A stretch of 64,000 bases of DNA, taken from assembly GCA_019752575.1 (NCBI GenBank), contig JAIELW010000004.1, positions 124,001 through 188,000 on the forward strand, in the 5' to 3' direction. Numbering within the stretch: the first letter of the stretch is position 1; every line of letters begins with the position of its first letter. The position numbers and the translations under genes are program-made. The notes below the pieces were generated by a model. That model was not told the DNA's origin. It saw only the letters and a program-made list of their open reading frames with translations, and did no database searches. The stretch comes from Xanthobacteraceae bacterium (GTDB lineage Bacteria; Pseudomonadota; Alphaproteobacteria; Rhizobiales; Xanthobacteraceae). Of this stretch, positions 35,079 to 46,073 are shown in pieces.

Positions 35079-35866
35079 AGTGTTTGGGACAGCCTCCCAC
35101 GTTCTCGCGCTCCGGTAAGCCGAGTTTTCAAACAGCGCGCCAACCCAAAAAAAGGGCGGCGGGGACGCCGGAGGATTTCCGTCCTCCACGGCCATCTGCA
35201 CAGGTTGGAAGAAAGTGCACATGAATTGTCGTCACCGCGAAGGCCGAAGCATCTCCGGCGTCCCGGCGCGCTTGGCCATTTTTTCGCGAATGCCGCAAGC
35301 GGCAAGCGCGTTAGCCATTCGCGCCAAGCAGCACGCTTGGGGTTTACCCCATTCGTGCACTTCAAGGCTTCGCGCAGTGGGTTACGGCCTGCTTCGCATG
35401 ATCCCCGGAGGACTTACCTTGCTATCCTCCGCTGGATGCCTCCTCGGCTTCGCCGTTTGCGCGTTGGCACGCGCTCGCACGAAGCCGCCATAGGAAGGCC
35501 GAAGTGGCGAGCGGCAGGCTCGCCGGGCCCATGCGACTTCAGCCGCTGCGCGAGAGTTGCGTTACGACTCTCACACAGCCACCGCTCCCGGCCCGCGACA
35601 TCGAACACGCCGCGCGACGCGCCCCTCATGGGCCAGGACGGCGCGAACATAAGCGCGCGGGGACGGGTGGGCATTTAATTTTTTAGGAATTCGCAGAAGT
35701 GGTTGAGAGGGAAGTGAAAAGTCGCGATTGCGAAAAGTGAATTTCCCCACAAGGAAGTAATGCAGTACGGCACTAGCAATTGTGCTCGTCGATCGCGCTC
35801 GTTTTCCGTGAGCGGCGCTCGGCCTATAGTAGGGAGCAGCATTTCGATTGATGACGGTTCGTTTTG
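35079..35866. other. Long structured non-coding region, no supported gene
   Basis: About 790 bases before the next plausible start codon. Open frames here have coding-unlike composition and no ribosome sites. Visible structure: GGAGGA-TTTCCG-TCCTCC at 35170-35187, GGAGGA/TCCTCC again at 35407-35430, and AAGTGCAC at 35213-35220 pairing with GTGCACTT at 35355-35362. GC falls sharply after about 35680. The stretch resembles a recurrent intergenic sequence of Bradyrhizobium relatives that is often mis-annotated as small proteins; this is recollection and should be searched. I do not match it to tmRNA, RNase P RNA, 6S or SRP RNA. Confidence 0.5.
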
Positions 35867-36397
35867 ATGACGTTGAGCATTGCCACCATCCAGGGCAGCG
35901 TGAGCGATTACAATCTATATTCGTTGCTTGCGGGCGAACTCAGTAGGCGGCTGCCCGGCGAGGAGGGAGACGATCTCGACGACTTCCTGAAACGCTTGTC
36001 GAAACTCCCGATCGGATTTCAGGCGATGGCCGCCATGTATCAGCTCGATGTCAGTATGGCGCTCGACGATCTCGGGTGCCATTTCAACAACTGGCATCAC
36101 CGGGGCTACATCAAGAAGCAGATCTGGGCGTTGCAGGAATTGGAGCTTATTGAACACGCCAGCATACTGGCTGAGGCGTTCAAGGTCGCACAGCTCTATT
36201 GGGATGACATTGGAGGCTACGGGAAGCTCGGAGCCTTCGGCGATTGGTACTACGACTCTGCGCTCGATAAAGCGCTGGGCCCGTTAAATGTCCGCATGTG
36301 GGCGCTGTGTTCTCCTAATGGCAAATTCGAAGGAATGCTCGGTCAATGGCCACAATACGCGCGGAAGTATCCGGAGCGTTTGCAGGATGCTAACTGA
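35867..36397 (+). CDS. Hypothetical protein, possibly DUF4375-like
   Basis: 176 residues from the ATG at 35867 (a TTG precedes it). It is soluble and helix-rich. The stretch LGCHFNNWHHRGYIKKQIWALQ followed by ELIEHASILAEAFKVAQLYW (given separately) recalls the DMP19/DUF4375 pattern in which an Asn/Gly-rich loop precedes a helix; the match is weak. GC is below the window average. Its last bases overlap the remnant toxin gene on the other strand. Confidence 0.65.
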   Translation: MTLSIATIQGSVSDYNLYSLLAGELSRRLPGEEGDDLDDFLKRLSKLPIGFQAMAAMYQLDVSMALDDLGCHFNNWHHRGYIKKQIWALQELELIEHASILAEAFKVAQLYWDDIGGYGKLGAFGDWYYDSALDKALGPLNVRMWALCSPNGKFEGMLGQWPQYARKYPERLQDAN

Positions 36398-36467
36398 GTA
36401 GCTCGCGAATGTGGGTGGGAAGCTTTTCATAAACCAGCCAGAAGCGGCGGCTTGCGAAATGCCTCAT
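36390..36467 (-). pseudogene. Truncated RelE/HigB-type toxin
   Basis: The ATG at 36467 overlaps the antitoxin stop codon (ATGA), the usual arrangement for a co-translated pair. The frame reads MRHFASRRFWLVYEKLPTH, the typical beginning of a RelE/HigB-type toxin of about 90 residues, but stops after 25 codons at a TAG that lies against the end of the gene at 35867. The remaining toxin body is absent downstream, so it looks deleted. Confidence 0.65.
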
Positions 36468-36661
36468 AGGTTACGGGTTTGGCCGCGCTTGTGTTCGCCA
36501 ATTGCTTCCTCAGCGAAACCGTCCAGTTTGCCGTTCACCGCGTCGCGCTGGATTTTGTCATCAAAACGCGCGGCATCGAACGCCTCGAACCACGTGCGGA
36601 ATTTCGCAAGCTGGTCCGGCGCGAGCATGGAAACGGCCTTTTCAAGCTCTTCGACGGTCAT
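36464..36661 (-). CDS. Antitoxin-like protein of a broken toxin-antitoxin pair
   Basis: 65 residues. The sequence starts MTVEELEKAVSMLAPDQLAK, then FRTWFEAFDAARFDDKI and a C-terminus rich in charge (EEAIGEHKRGQTRNL); this is the common small antitoxin partner of RelE/ParE-type toxins in proteobacteria. The N-terminal part would be the dimer/DNA region and the C-terminal part would wrap the toxin. Its toxin partner is truncated, so it may persist as an orphan antitoxin. Confidence 0.72.
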   Translation of the reverse strand: MTVEELEKAVSMLAPDQLAKFRTWFEAFDAARFDDKIQRDAVNGKLDGFAEEAIGEHKRGQTRNL

Positions 36662-36714
36662 ATGAACATTCTAACGCGGGGTGGACAGATTGAACGTCGC
36701 GAAGCAGAGCCTCA

Positions 36715-36998
36715 TTAAGCCTGCACCCGTCTAACGTATGCAACAAAATGCGGATAATATTCTTTGTAGTAGTCGTTGACTTCTAGAAACTCCTCCGTTT
36801 CGCACAAGTCTACTACCCATTGCTTAAGCCACTGCTTGCCAAATACATCCTCAATTCCAAGTCGTTCATCAGACGGTTCTGACTGGCTGTTTGAAATATT
36901 AAAACGGTCAGCGTAGCTAGTGTTGCGACCGCAATTGCAGCTTGAATAACGTCAGAAATAGTTAGCGTGCTTAGCACAATACTTCCCTCTAAAATCAC
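36715..36998 (-). pseudogene. Frameshifted small membrane protein
   Basis: From an ATG at 36998 one frame encodes a hydrophobic helix (SDVIQAAIAVATLATLTVLIF) but stops after 61 codons at 36813. A second frame overlapping it continues with protein-like sequence (GKQWLKQWVVDLCETEEFLE, then a Tyr-rich stretch) to a TAA at 36715. One indel between about 36840 and 36900 would join them. GC is low, near 44 percent. No family recognised. Confidence 0.45.
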
Positions 36999-37045
36999 TC
37001 CGCTGCCTGCGTCTCCTGAGACCCACTGAGAGATCGCGGCAGCAA

Positions 37046-37407
37046 CTAAATCTTGAGAAGACCGCCGTCCGTCAAGATGGATGTGGTTTTGCAGCTATCC
37101 CAGAAATAATACGGATAGTGCTCATCACCTTTATAAGACTGATAGCCCTGCAAAATAATCTTTTCATTCTTACACTCGGGGCAGCGCATATGCCTTCTAG
37201 CCCTCCAAGCCTGAAATGGATTCGAAATTCCGCCTACGACCGCCGGTCCAAAGAAATAGACCGCGTAATATGCGCAGCACCACCAAGTAACCACACCGGC
37301 GGGAGCGTCGTGAATGATAAGCCGAGCAGCAGCAACGCCATTGGGATGACGATCTTTGCGTCATCTCTGTCGAATTCGTACTCAAATGTCCAGAATTTGA
37401 GTTTCAC
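37046..37407 (-). pseudogene. Frameshifted two-helix membrane protein with zinc-ribbon-like tail
   Basis: A GTG at 37407 behind GGAG starts a frame with one helix (KIVIPMALLLLGLSFTTLP) that would stop at about 37240; the other frame continues with a second helix (CCAYYAVYFFGPAVVGG) and RRHMRCPECKNEKIILQGYQ to a stop at 37046. The two halves fit as one protein if a single indel near 37290 is repaired. It lies directly after the displaced uvrA 3' end. Confidence 0.5.
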
Positions 37408-37410
37408 TTC

Positions 37411-37482
37411 TCACTCCGCCGCTCTTACCTTCGGCCGCTTCAAACGCAACGCCTTCTCGCGCTCCAGCACCGGCTTCAAAAA
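37411..37482 (-). repeat. Duplicate of the 3' end of uvrA (direct repeat of 38063-38134)
   Basis: These 72 bases match the last 24 codons of uvrA, stop codon included, with five differences. Read on the minus strand, every difference is synonymous: for example AGA for CGG (Arg), TTG for CTG (Leu), AAG for AAA (Lys). Beyond the TTT codon the two sequences diverge at once. The pattern fits a displaced gene end left by an element that integrated in the uvrA 3' end. Confidence 0.85.
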
Positions 37483-37511
37483 AACGAATTTAGATCGGAC
37501 TGTGAAGCGCC

Positions 37512-37907
37512 CTATTCGCAATCTTTGCACTCATACTGTGTACACTCGTACTCACAACAATATGTGCCGCCGCCAGGATGTCCCTCGGAAGGACAATGAC
37601 GAACACACTGGCGTGATGTGCACCAACACCGGCCTTGGCATTCACGCGCCAATTGAAACTTTGCCGGAACGCGGTAACTAATACTTTTTCCGCATCCACT
37701 CGCTGAAAAGCTCAGAGCTAAGAACGGAAGCCCTTCTTGCCGAATCGTGATGTTTTTGCGCGGACACATCAGGTCACGCGCGGCTAGCTGCGAAATCGTT
37801 TGAGGTGGTGAAAGACGTTGCGTTTCAAAAGTACCCTGAGCAAACGAAGCGGGCGTTGCAATCAGCGAAAAAAAGAGAACGCCTGCAATAAGACGGCCGT
37901 AATGCAT
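37512..37907 (-). CDS. Secreted Cys-rich protein
   Basis: 131 residues with a signal peptide (GVLFFSLIATPASFAQ). The mature protein has about 13 cysteines, most in the last 50 residues (CQGRCWCTSRQC, then CCEYECTQYECKDC), a density that implies disulfides or metal binding outside the cytoplasm. No family recognised. It is the only gene between the two copies of the uvrA 3' end, and its base composition is lower in GC than the neighbouring core genes. Confidence 0.65.
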   Translation of the reverse strand: MHYGRLIAGVLFFSLIATPASFAQGTFETQRLSPPQTISQLAARDLMCPRKNITIRQEGLPFLALSFSASGCGKSISYRVPAKFQLARECQGRCWCTSRQCVRHCPSEGHPGGGTYCCEYECTQYECKDCE

Positions 37908-38062
37908 GGCTTACCCCCGTGGCGCCAGAATTCCAATCACAGCGGCGCAACCATAGCACGTCTAGGAACAAGGGTACTGAAAAAGCTCTATCGTGTTGCC
38001 CGCGTGTACGGTGCAAATTGCCAAGTGGTATCGCAATCCTACCCGGCGGCAGTGCGCCGAAT

Positions 38063-41080
<3,018 letters not shown>

Positions 41081-41154
41081 CTTCGGTGCGATACAGGGCT
41101 ATGGCGCACCTTTGATGGCGCGGCGGGAGGCGGAATCTCGGTAATTGTCCTCGC

Positions 41155-41169
41155 GAACATAGTGAGAAC
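41155..41169 (-). promoter_or_regulatory. LexA-type SOS box upstream of uvrA
   Basis: GTTCTCACTATGTTC on the minus strand, an exact GTTC-N7-GTTC, the LexA operator of alphaproteobacteria, 75 bases before the uvrA start. It implies induction of uvrA by DNA damage. No second box is seen nearer to ku. Confidence 0.8.
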
Positions 41170-41317
41170 GGCCGGCTTCCGCTAGGGGCGTGGCGCATGG
41201 CCTGTGTGCAGCCAGGAAACGCTGCCTTGCCAAGGATTTCTGCAATGTTTGGAACGAAATAGCAGCGGTTGAGTTTATTCCCAGCGGGGGCGTGTCTGCA
41301 GTAGCCGGAGTATCGAA

Positions 41318-42190
41318 ATGCCCGCACGTGCCTATTGGACCGGCCGCATCCGGCTCTCGCTCGTTTCCATTCCCGTGCAGCTCTATTCGGCGACCAAGAG
41401 CGGTGCGCGCATCGCGTTCAACCAGATCCATGAACCGAGCGGCAAGCGCATCCGCTACGAAAAAGTCGTGCCCGGTATCGGCGCCATCGATACCGGCGAA
41501 ATCGTCAAAGGCTACGAGGTCGAGAAGGGCAAATACGTACTCCTCACCGACGAAGAAATCGACGAGGTGAAGCTCGAAGCCAAGCGCACCATCGATCTCG
41601 TGCAGTTCGTGAGCGAGGACGAGATCGATCCGGTTTATTTTGAGGGCGCATATTACATCGCCCCGGAAGACGACGAAGACGGCCAGGAAGCCTACGTCGT
41701 GCTGCGCGATGCGCTGAGGAAGGAAAAGAAAATCGGGCTCGGCCAGATCGTGGTCCGCGGCAAAGGCGGGATCGTCGCCATCCGCGCGGCCGGCAAAGGC
41801 CTGATGCTCCAGATGCTGCACTATGCGGACGAAGTGCAGAAAGCCGACAAGTTCTTCAAAGACGTGCCGGCAAAGAAGCCGGATAGCGAAATGATTTCAC
41901 TCGCCTCTGAATTGATCGAGAAGAAGACCAAAAAATTCGACCCGAAGGAATTTCACGACAAATACACGGACGCGCTGAAGGAGTTGATTGAGGCGAAACA
42001 GGAGAAGCGCGCGCCGCGCCAGATCGAGGACGCGGAGCTTCCCTCCAACGTCATCAATCTCATGGACGCGTTGAAACGCAGCGTTGGCAAGAAGGGCGAG
42101 AGCGCGAAGGAAGAAAAGAAACCGGCGAAGCGCAGCAAACGCGCGGCGAAGTCGTCGCGCCGCTCCGCCAAACGCAGCAAAGCAGCATAG
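41318..42190 (+). CDS. ku: Non-homologous end-joining protein Ku
   Basis: 290 residues. Bacterial Ku forms a ring on DNA double-strand ends and recruits LigD. The core is typical: YWTGRIRLSLVSIPVQLYSA at the N-terminus, IRYEKVVPGIGAIDTGEIVKGYE with the ring-forming region, and LIEKKTKKFDPKEFHDKYTDAL toward the end. The last 40 residues are Lys/Arg/Ser-rich (KRSKRAAKSSRRSAKRSK), a tail that in other Ku proteins helps DNA binding and threading. Ten bases separate it from ligD, so the two are one operon. Confidence 0.95.
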   Translation: MPARAYWTGRIRLSLVSIPVQLYSATKSGARIAFNQIHEPSGKRIRYEKVVPGIGAIDTGEIVKGYEVEKGKYVLLTDEEIDEVKLEAKRTIDLVQFVSEDEIDPVYFEGAYYIAPEDDEDGQEAYVVLRDALRKEKKIGLGQIVVRGKGGIVAIRAAGKGLMLQMLHYADEVQKADKFFKDVPAKKPDSEMISLASELIEKKTKKFDPKEFHDKYTDALKELIEAKQEKRAPRQIEDAELPSNVINLMDALKRSVGKKGESAKEEKKPAKRSKRAAKSSRRSAKRSKAA

Positions 42191-42199
42191 GTGAATTAA

Positions 42200-44821
42200 A
42201 TGGCAGCCGATCGTCTGGATACCTATCGCGAAAAGCGCGATTTCACGAAGACCGGCGAGCCCGCGGGCACGCATAAATCCGCGCGCAAGGCTAAGGGTCA
42301 TAGTTATCTCATTCAAAAGCACGAAGCCCGCAATCTGCACTTCGACTTCCGGCTCGAGCACGAGGGCGTCCTGAAAAGCTGGGCGATCCCGCGCGGGCCC
42401 AGCATGGACCCCGGCGACAAACGCCTTGCCGTCCGCACCGAAGATCATCCGTTGGAATATGGCCGCTTCGAAGGCTCGATCCCGAAAAGCCAATACGGCG
42501 GCGGCACCGTGATGCTGTGGGATGAAGGCTCATGGGAGCCGATCGAGGATCCAGACGAAGGACTTAAAGAGGGCAAGCTGAAGTTCGTCGTGCATGGCAA
42601 GCGCCTGCAAGGCGGCTTCGCGCTGGTTCGCCTGCGCTCCGACACGGGCCGCAAGCAGGGCAAGGAAAACTGGCTGCTCATCAAGGAGAAAGACGAACAT
42701 GCGCGGCCGGGCGAAGGCGGCAATCTGATCGAAAGCCAGTTGACCAGCGTTCGGACCGAACGCGAGATGGAGGAAATCTCGCAAGGCGAAGCGGAATGGC
42801 ATTCGAACGAGCCGGTCGAAGCCAATGTGAAGCGGCTGAAGACCGTAAAGCGCGCCGCCGGCGCCCGCCGCTCTCCACGTCAACGCTCGACCTCGCCGCG
42901 CCGTGCCGTCAAAAAGATGGCGAGCGCGAAGAAGAAAAGGAAACGCAAGCGAGTCCTGCCCGAATTCGTCGCGCCACAGCTTGCAACGCTCGTCGATACG
43001 CCGCCATCAGGCACAGGGTGGCTTCATGAAATCAAGCTCGACGGCTATCGCGCGATCACCGCGATCGGTGCCGGCGAAGTGCGGGTTTTCACGCGCAATG
43101 GCCTGGATTGGAGCGGAAAGTTCGCGCCCCTGGTGCCCGCGCTGAAACAGTTGGATTGCGAAAGCGCGCTTCTCGACGGCGAAATCGCCGTCGCTGACAA
43201 ACAAGGCCACACCGATTATGGCGCGCTACAGGATGCGCTTTCGACCGGCCGCGGCGGCTTCGCCTATTACCTTTTCGATCTTCTCGAACGCGACGGCGAA
43301 GACCTGCGCAAACAGCCGTTGAAAGACCGGAAGCGGCTGCTCGAAGCGCTGATAAAGCCGGTTATCGGTAAAGGACCGCTTGCTTTTTCCGAACATGTCA
43401 AAGGCAGCGGCGGCGGCGTGTTCGCCCGCGCCTGCGATCTGAAGCTCGAAGGGATCATTTCGAAGCGCGCGGACGCGCCGTACCGCTCCGGCCGTCAGGC
43501 CACGTGGCTGAAATCGAAGTGCGGGATGGAACAGGAGTTTGTCATCATCGGCTGGCGGCCGTCTGACAAAGCAGGCCGCGCGTTTTCGTCGTTGCTGCTT
43601 GCTGTACGCGAAGAGGGCAAGCTGCGTTATGCGGGCCGCGTCGGCAGCGGCTATTCCGGCGCGCGGCTTGAAGAACTCGAGACGCAATTCAGAAAGCTGG
43701 CGCGGCCGAACGCTCCGGTCGATGATGTGCCGCCTGCCATTGCGCGGCATGCCAGATTTGTCGAGCCGAAGCTCGTTGCCGAAATCGAATTCCGCGGCTG
43801 GACGCGCGACGGTCTCGTGCGCCAGGGCGCCTTCAAGGGATTGCGCGAAGACAAGCCGGCGGCAGCCGTTGTGCGGGAGAAGCCGATGCCGAAGAAGAAA
43901 GCTGCGAAGCTCGCCGCGCAATCGCGCAAGGCATCGCCAGTGCGCGCGGTTTCACGTTCAAAAGAAGAGGACATCATCGAAGGCGTCCGCGTCACGCATC
44001 CTGACAAGGTTCTTTTCGCTGATCGGGAAGTAACGAAGCGCGACCTGATCGATCACTACATCGCGGTTGCGGATCGCATGCTGCCGCATATCGCGAGCCG
44101 TCCGATCAGCCTGGTGCGTTGTCCGGACGGCGAGGGCGGCGAATGTTTCTTCCAGAAGCATGCATCGAAAGGTTTTCCCGGCGAGTTTCGCGTGGTGCCG
44201 ATCCGCGAAAGCGCAGGCAAACGCGATTATCTCTACATCGAAGATTTGCAGGGTCTGATTGCCGCCGTGCAGATGGGGGCGCTCGAACTGCACGTGTGGG
44301 GAACGCATGCCGATGCGGTCGAGGCGCCGGATCGCATGGTGTTCGATTTCGATCCCGACGAAGCGGTGGACTTCGCAATGGTCAAACAGGCTGCGAAAGA
44401 CATGCGCAAGCGGCTGAAGTCGCTCGGTCTGGAATCGTATCCGATGGCAACGGGCGGGAAGGGTATTCACGTCGTTGTCCCGCTTACGCGCGGACATTCC
44501 TGGGATCAGCACCGCGATTTCGCCGAGGCGCTGGCGCGATTGACGGCCGATGAGGAACCCGAGCGCTTCGTCGCGACCATGTCCAAGGCGAGGCGGAAGG
44601 GAAAAATCTTCGTCGACTATCTGCGCAATACGCGCGGTGCGACTGCTATCGCTCCGTATTCCTCTCGTGCCAAAAAAGGCGCGCCGTTCGCGGTGCCGCT
44701 GTCCTGGCAGTCGCTCGGCAAGTTGAAAGACGCACACCCGTTTTCGATCGGCCAAACGCCACGCGGCGACCCGTGGAAGGGCTACGCGAAGTTCAAACAG
44801 AAGCTGCCAAAGCTTCGCTAA
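42200..44821 (+). CDS. ligD: Multifunctional DNA ligase D
   Basis: 873 residues with three modules in the order phosphoesterase, ligase, polymerase. The phosphoesterase (about 30-190) has HEARNLHFDFRLEHEG and WAIPRGPSMDPGDKRLAV. The ATP-dependent ligase (about 255-555) has the nucleotidyl Lys279 in HEIKLDGYRA and EGIISKRADAPYRSGR. The primase/polymerase (about 590-873) has DKVLFADREVTKRDLIDHY and the metal-binding VFDFDPDEA near 715. A Lys/Arg-rich linker (235-250) joins the first two. With Ku it makes the complete two-component NHEJ system. Confidence 0.95.
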   Translation: MAADRLDTYREKRDFTKTGEPAGTHKSARKAKGHSYLIQKHEARNLHFDFRLEHEGVLKSWAIPRGPSMDPGDKRLAVRTEDHPLEYGRFEGSIPKSQYGGGTVMLWDEGSWEPIEDPDEGLKEGKLKFVVHGKRLQGGFALVRLRSDTGRKQGKENWLLIKEKDEHARPGEGGNLIESQLTSVRTEREMEEISQGEAEWHSNEPVEANVKRLKTVKRAAGARRSPRQRSTSPRRAVKKMASAKKKRKRKRVLPEFVAPQLATLVDTPPSGTGWLHEIKLDGYRAITAIGAGEVRVFTRNGLDWSGKFAPLVPALKQLDCESALLDGEIAVADKQGHTDYGALQDALSTGRGGFAYYLFDLLERDGEDLRKQPLKDRKRLLEALIKPVIGKGPLAFSEHVKGSGGGVFARACDLKLEGIISKRADAPYRSGRQATWLKSKCGMEQEFVIIGWRPSDKAGRAFSSLLLAVREEGKLRYAGRVGSGYSGARLEELETQFRKLARPNAPVDDVPPAIARHARFVEPKLVAEIEFRGWTRDGLVRQGAFKGLREDKPAAAVVREKPMPKKKAAKLAAQSRKASPVRAVSRSKEEDIIEGVRVTHPDKVLFADREVTKRDLIDHYIAVADRMLPHIASRPISLVRCPDGEGGECFFQKHASKGFPGEFRVVPIRESAGKRDYLYIEDLQGLIAAVQMGALELHVWGTHADAVEAPDRMVFDFDPDEAVDFAMVKQAAKDMRKRLKSLGLESYPMATGGKGIHVVVPLTRGHSWDQHRDFAEALARLTADEEPERFVATMSKARRKGKIFVDYLRNTRGATAIAPYSSRAKKGAPFAVPLSWQSLGKLKDAHPFSIGQTPRGDPWKGYAKFKQKLPKLR

Positions 44822-44871
44822 ACCGTTGTCTTGGCGTCATAATCGTTAATTTTCGTTGCGGATAAGTCCGT

Positions 44872-44886
44872 GAACGGCACGCGAAC
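44872..44886 (+). promoter_or_regulatory. LexA-type SOS box (distal) upstream of ssb
   Basis: GAACGGCACGCGAAC, an exact GAAC-N7-GAAC (GTTC-N7-GTTC on the other strand), 232 bases before ssb. Confidence 0.55.
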
Positions 44887-44976
44887 ATTCGCGCTTCAGA
44901 CGAGCTTCATGATGACCCATAACGAGGGGCACGAAAGGCGAACTTGTCCCCTTGCGGCAGGGCTTTTTCCATATTA

Positions 44977-44991
44977 GAACATATCAGGAAC
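44977..44991 (+). promoter_or_regulatory. LexA-type SOS box (proximal) upstream of ssb
   Basis: GAACATATCAGGAAC, an exact GAAC-N7-GAAC, in an AT-richer stretch 127 bases before ssb. Position and context are better than for the distal box. Confidence 0.75.
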
Positions 44992-45117
44992 ACGCTAGTT
45001 TTCCCCGGCCAGTTCCACCCCTGTGGAAAAACTCTTAACGCACAGGGTGTTGGCGCCATTCGGGGCTAGGGTGCCGGGCCGCCGGAAGCGGCAATTTCGG
45101 AAGCGGAGCAAGTGGTC

Positions 45118-45591
45118 ATGGCAGGCAGCGTCAACAAAGTCATTCTCATCGGAAATCTTGGCGCTGATCCTGAAATCCGCCGCACCAACGACGGCCGTCC
45201 GATCGCGAATTTGCGCGTGGCGACCTCGGAGTCATGGAAAGACAAGGCCACCGGCGAGAAGCGCGAAAAGACCGAATGGCATCGCGTCGTGATCTTCAAC
45301 GAAGGTCTCTGCAAGATTGTTGAGCAGTATCTAAAGAAGGGTTCGAAGGTTTACATTGAAGGCGCTCTGCAAACCCGCAAATGGCAGGACAAGGAAAGCG
45401 GTCAGGATCGCTATTCGACCGAGGTTGTTCTCCAAGGCTTCAATTCGTCCCTAACCATGCTCGACGGCCGTGGCGGCGGCGCCGGCATGTCGGACGACGG
45501 CGGCGCCGATTTCGGCGCGAGCGGTCCGGTGTCGAGGCCGCGCGTTGCAAGCGGCAAGCGCAACGAGCTCGACGACGACATTCCGTTTTAA
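45118..45591 (+). CDS. ssb: Single-stranded DNA-binding protein
   Basis: 157 residues from the ATG at 45118, with GGAG ten bases upstream. The OB fold begins [20 protein letters not shown] and includes [20 protein letters not shown] and [21 protein letters not shown] Gly-rich linker leads to the acidic tip DDDIPF that binds partner repair and replication proteins. About 300 bases upstream are non-coding and hold two LexA-type boxes, so ssb is likely part of the SOS response as well as replication. Confidence 0.96.
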   Translation: MAGSVNKVILIGNLGADPEIRRTNDGRPIANLRVATSESWKDKATGEKREKTEWHRVVIFNEGLCKIVEQYLKKGSKVYIEGALQTRKWQDKESGQDRYSTEVVLQGFNSSLTMLDGRGGGAGMSDDGGADFGASGPVSRPRVASGKRNELDDDIPF

Positions 45592-45654
45592 GACCTCGCT
45601 GCGGCGCTCGTTGACCTGTCATCTGCACATGATTGACTGACCCTGCCGGCATAA

Positions 45655-46017
45655 ATGCCGGAAGGAAGAGAAACCAATAAAAAACCAGGATTGGCAGCAG
45701 CCGGTGTATTGTCGCTGGCTGTCGCACTTTCCTTCGCTTCGGCGACCGATGCCGAGGCGCAAGGCAAAGCCAAAGCAAAGGGCAAGCCGGTGGTGATTAC
45801 CAAGGCTTGCGTTTACTCGACCCTGTTGTGCCCGGCAGTGGTCATGGCACCGAACGGCGAACGCTATGACATCTCGGGGTTGAAGCGGCCGAACGCAAAC
45901 CCGGTGAATGTCATCGGATTTACGCGTCCTGACGGCGTCGGCTGCGGCACGCGTGTTCAGCCGGGCCGGGTGACGGCGGCCAAAGGGGTCTGCATCTTAC
46001 CGCTCCGGCTGTTCTAA
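45655..46017 (+). CDS. Exported hypothetical protein
   Basis: 120 residues if started at the ATG at 45655; the first ten residues are unusual for a signal peptide, and a later non-ATG start is possible. A hydrophobic stretch (LAAAGVLSLAVALSFASA) ending in AEAQG looks like a signal sequence. The mature part is small and basic with four Cys (KACVYSTLLC and GVGCGTRV, KGVCILPL). No family recognised. A strong terminator follows. Confidence 0.6.
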   Translation: MPEGRETNKKPGLAAAGVLSLAVALSFASATDAEAQGKAKAKGKPVVITKACVYSTLLCPAVVMAPNGERYDISGLKRPNANPVNVIGFTRPDGVGCGTRVQPGRVTAAKGVCILPLRLF

Positions 46018-46030
46018 TTTAGTTCATATT

Positions 46031-46070
46031 GCCGGCGGCTGGCCGAAAGGCTGGCCGCCGGTTATTTTTT
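46031..46070 (+). terminator. Rho-independent terminator
   Basis: Arms GCCGGCGGC / GCCGCCGG around GGCC-GAAA-GGCT, followed by a TTATTTTTT run that ends four bases before the next start codon. Confidence 0.85.
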
Positions 46071-46073
46071 GCC

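Noticed and set aside
35033-35493. Overlapping small frames on both strands in the structured intergenic stretch
   Set aside because: No ribosome sites, coding-unlike composition, and the DNA has repeated hairpins; such frames are typical false genes.
35079-35866. Possible two-piece tmRNA or RNase P RNA
   Set aside because: I could not find the peptide-tag frame, an acceptor-like closing stem or the conserved RNase P core sequence.
37490-37699. 69-codon minus-strand frame overlapping the Cys-rich gene
   Set aside because: The Cys-rich frame has a signal peptide and a full open length; this one has neither.
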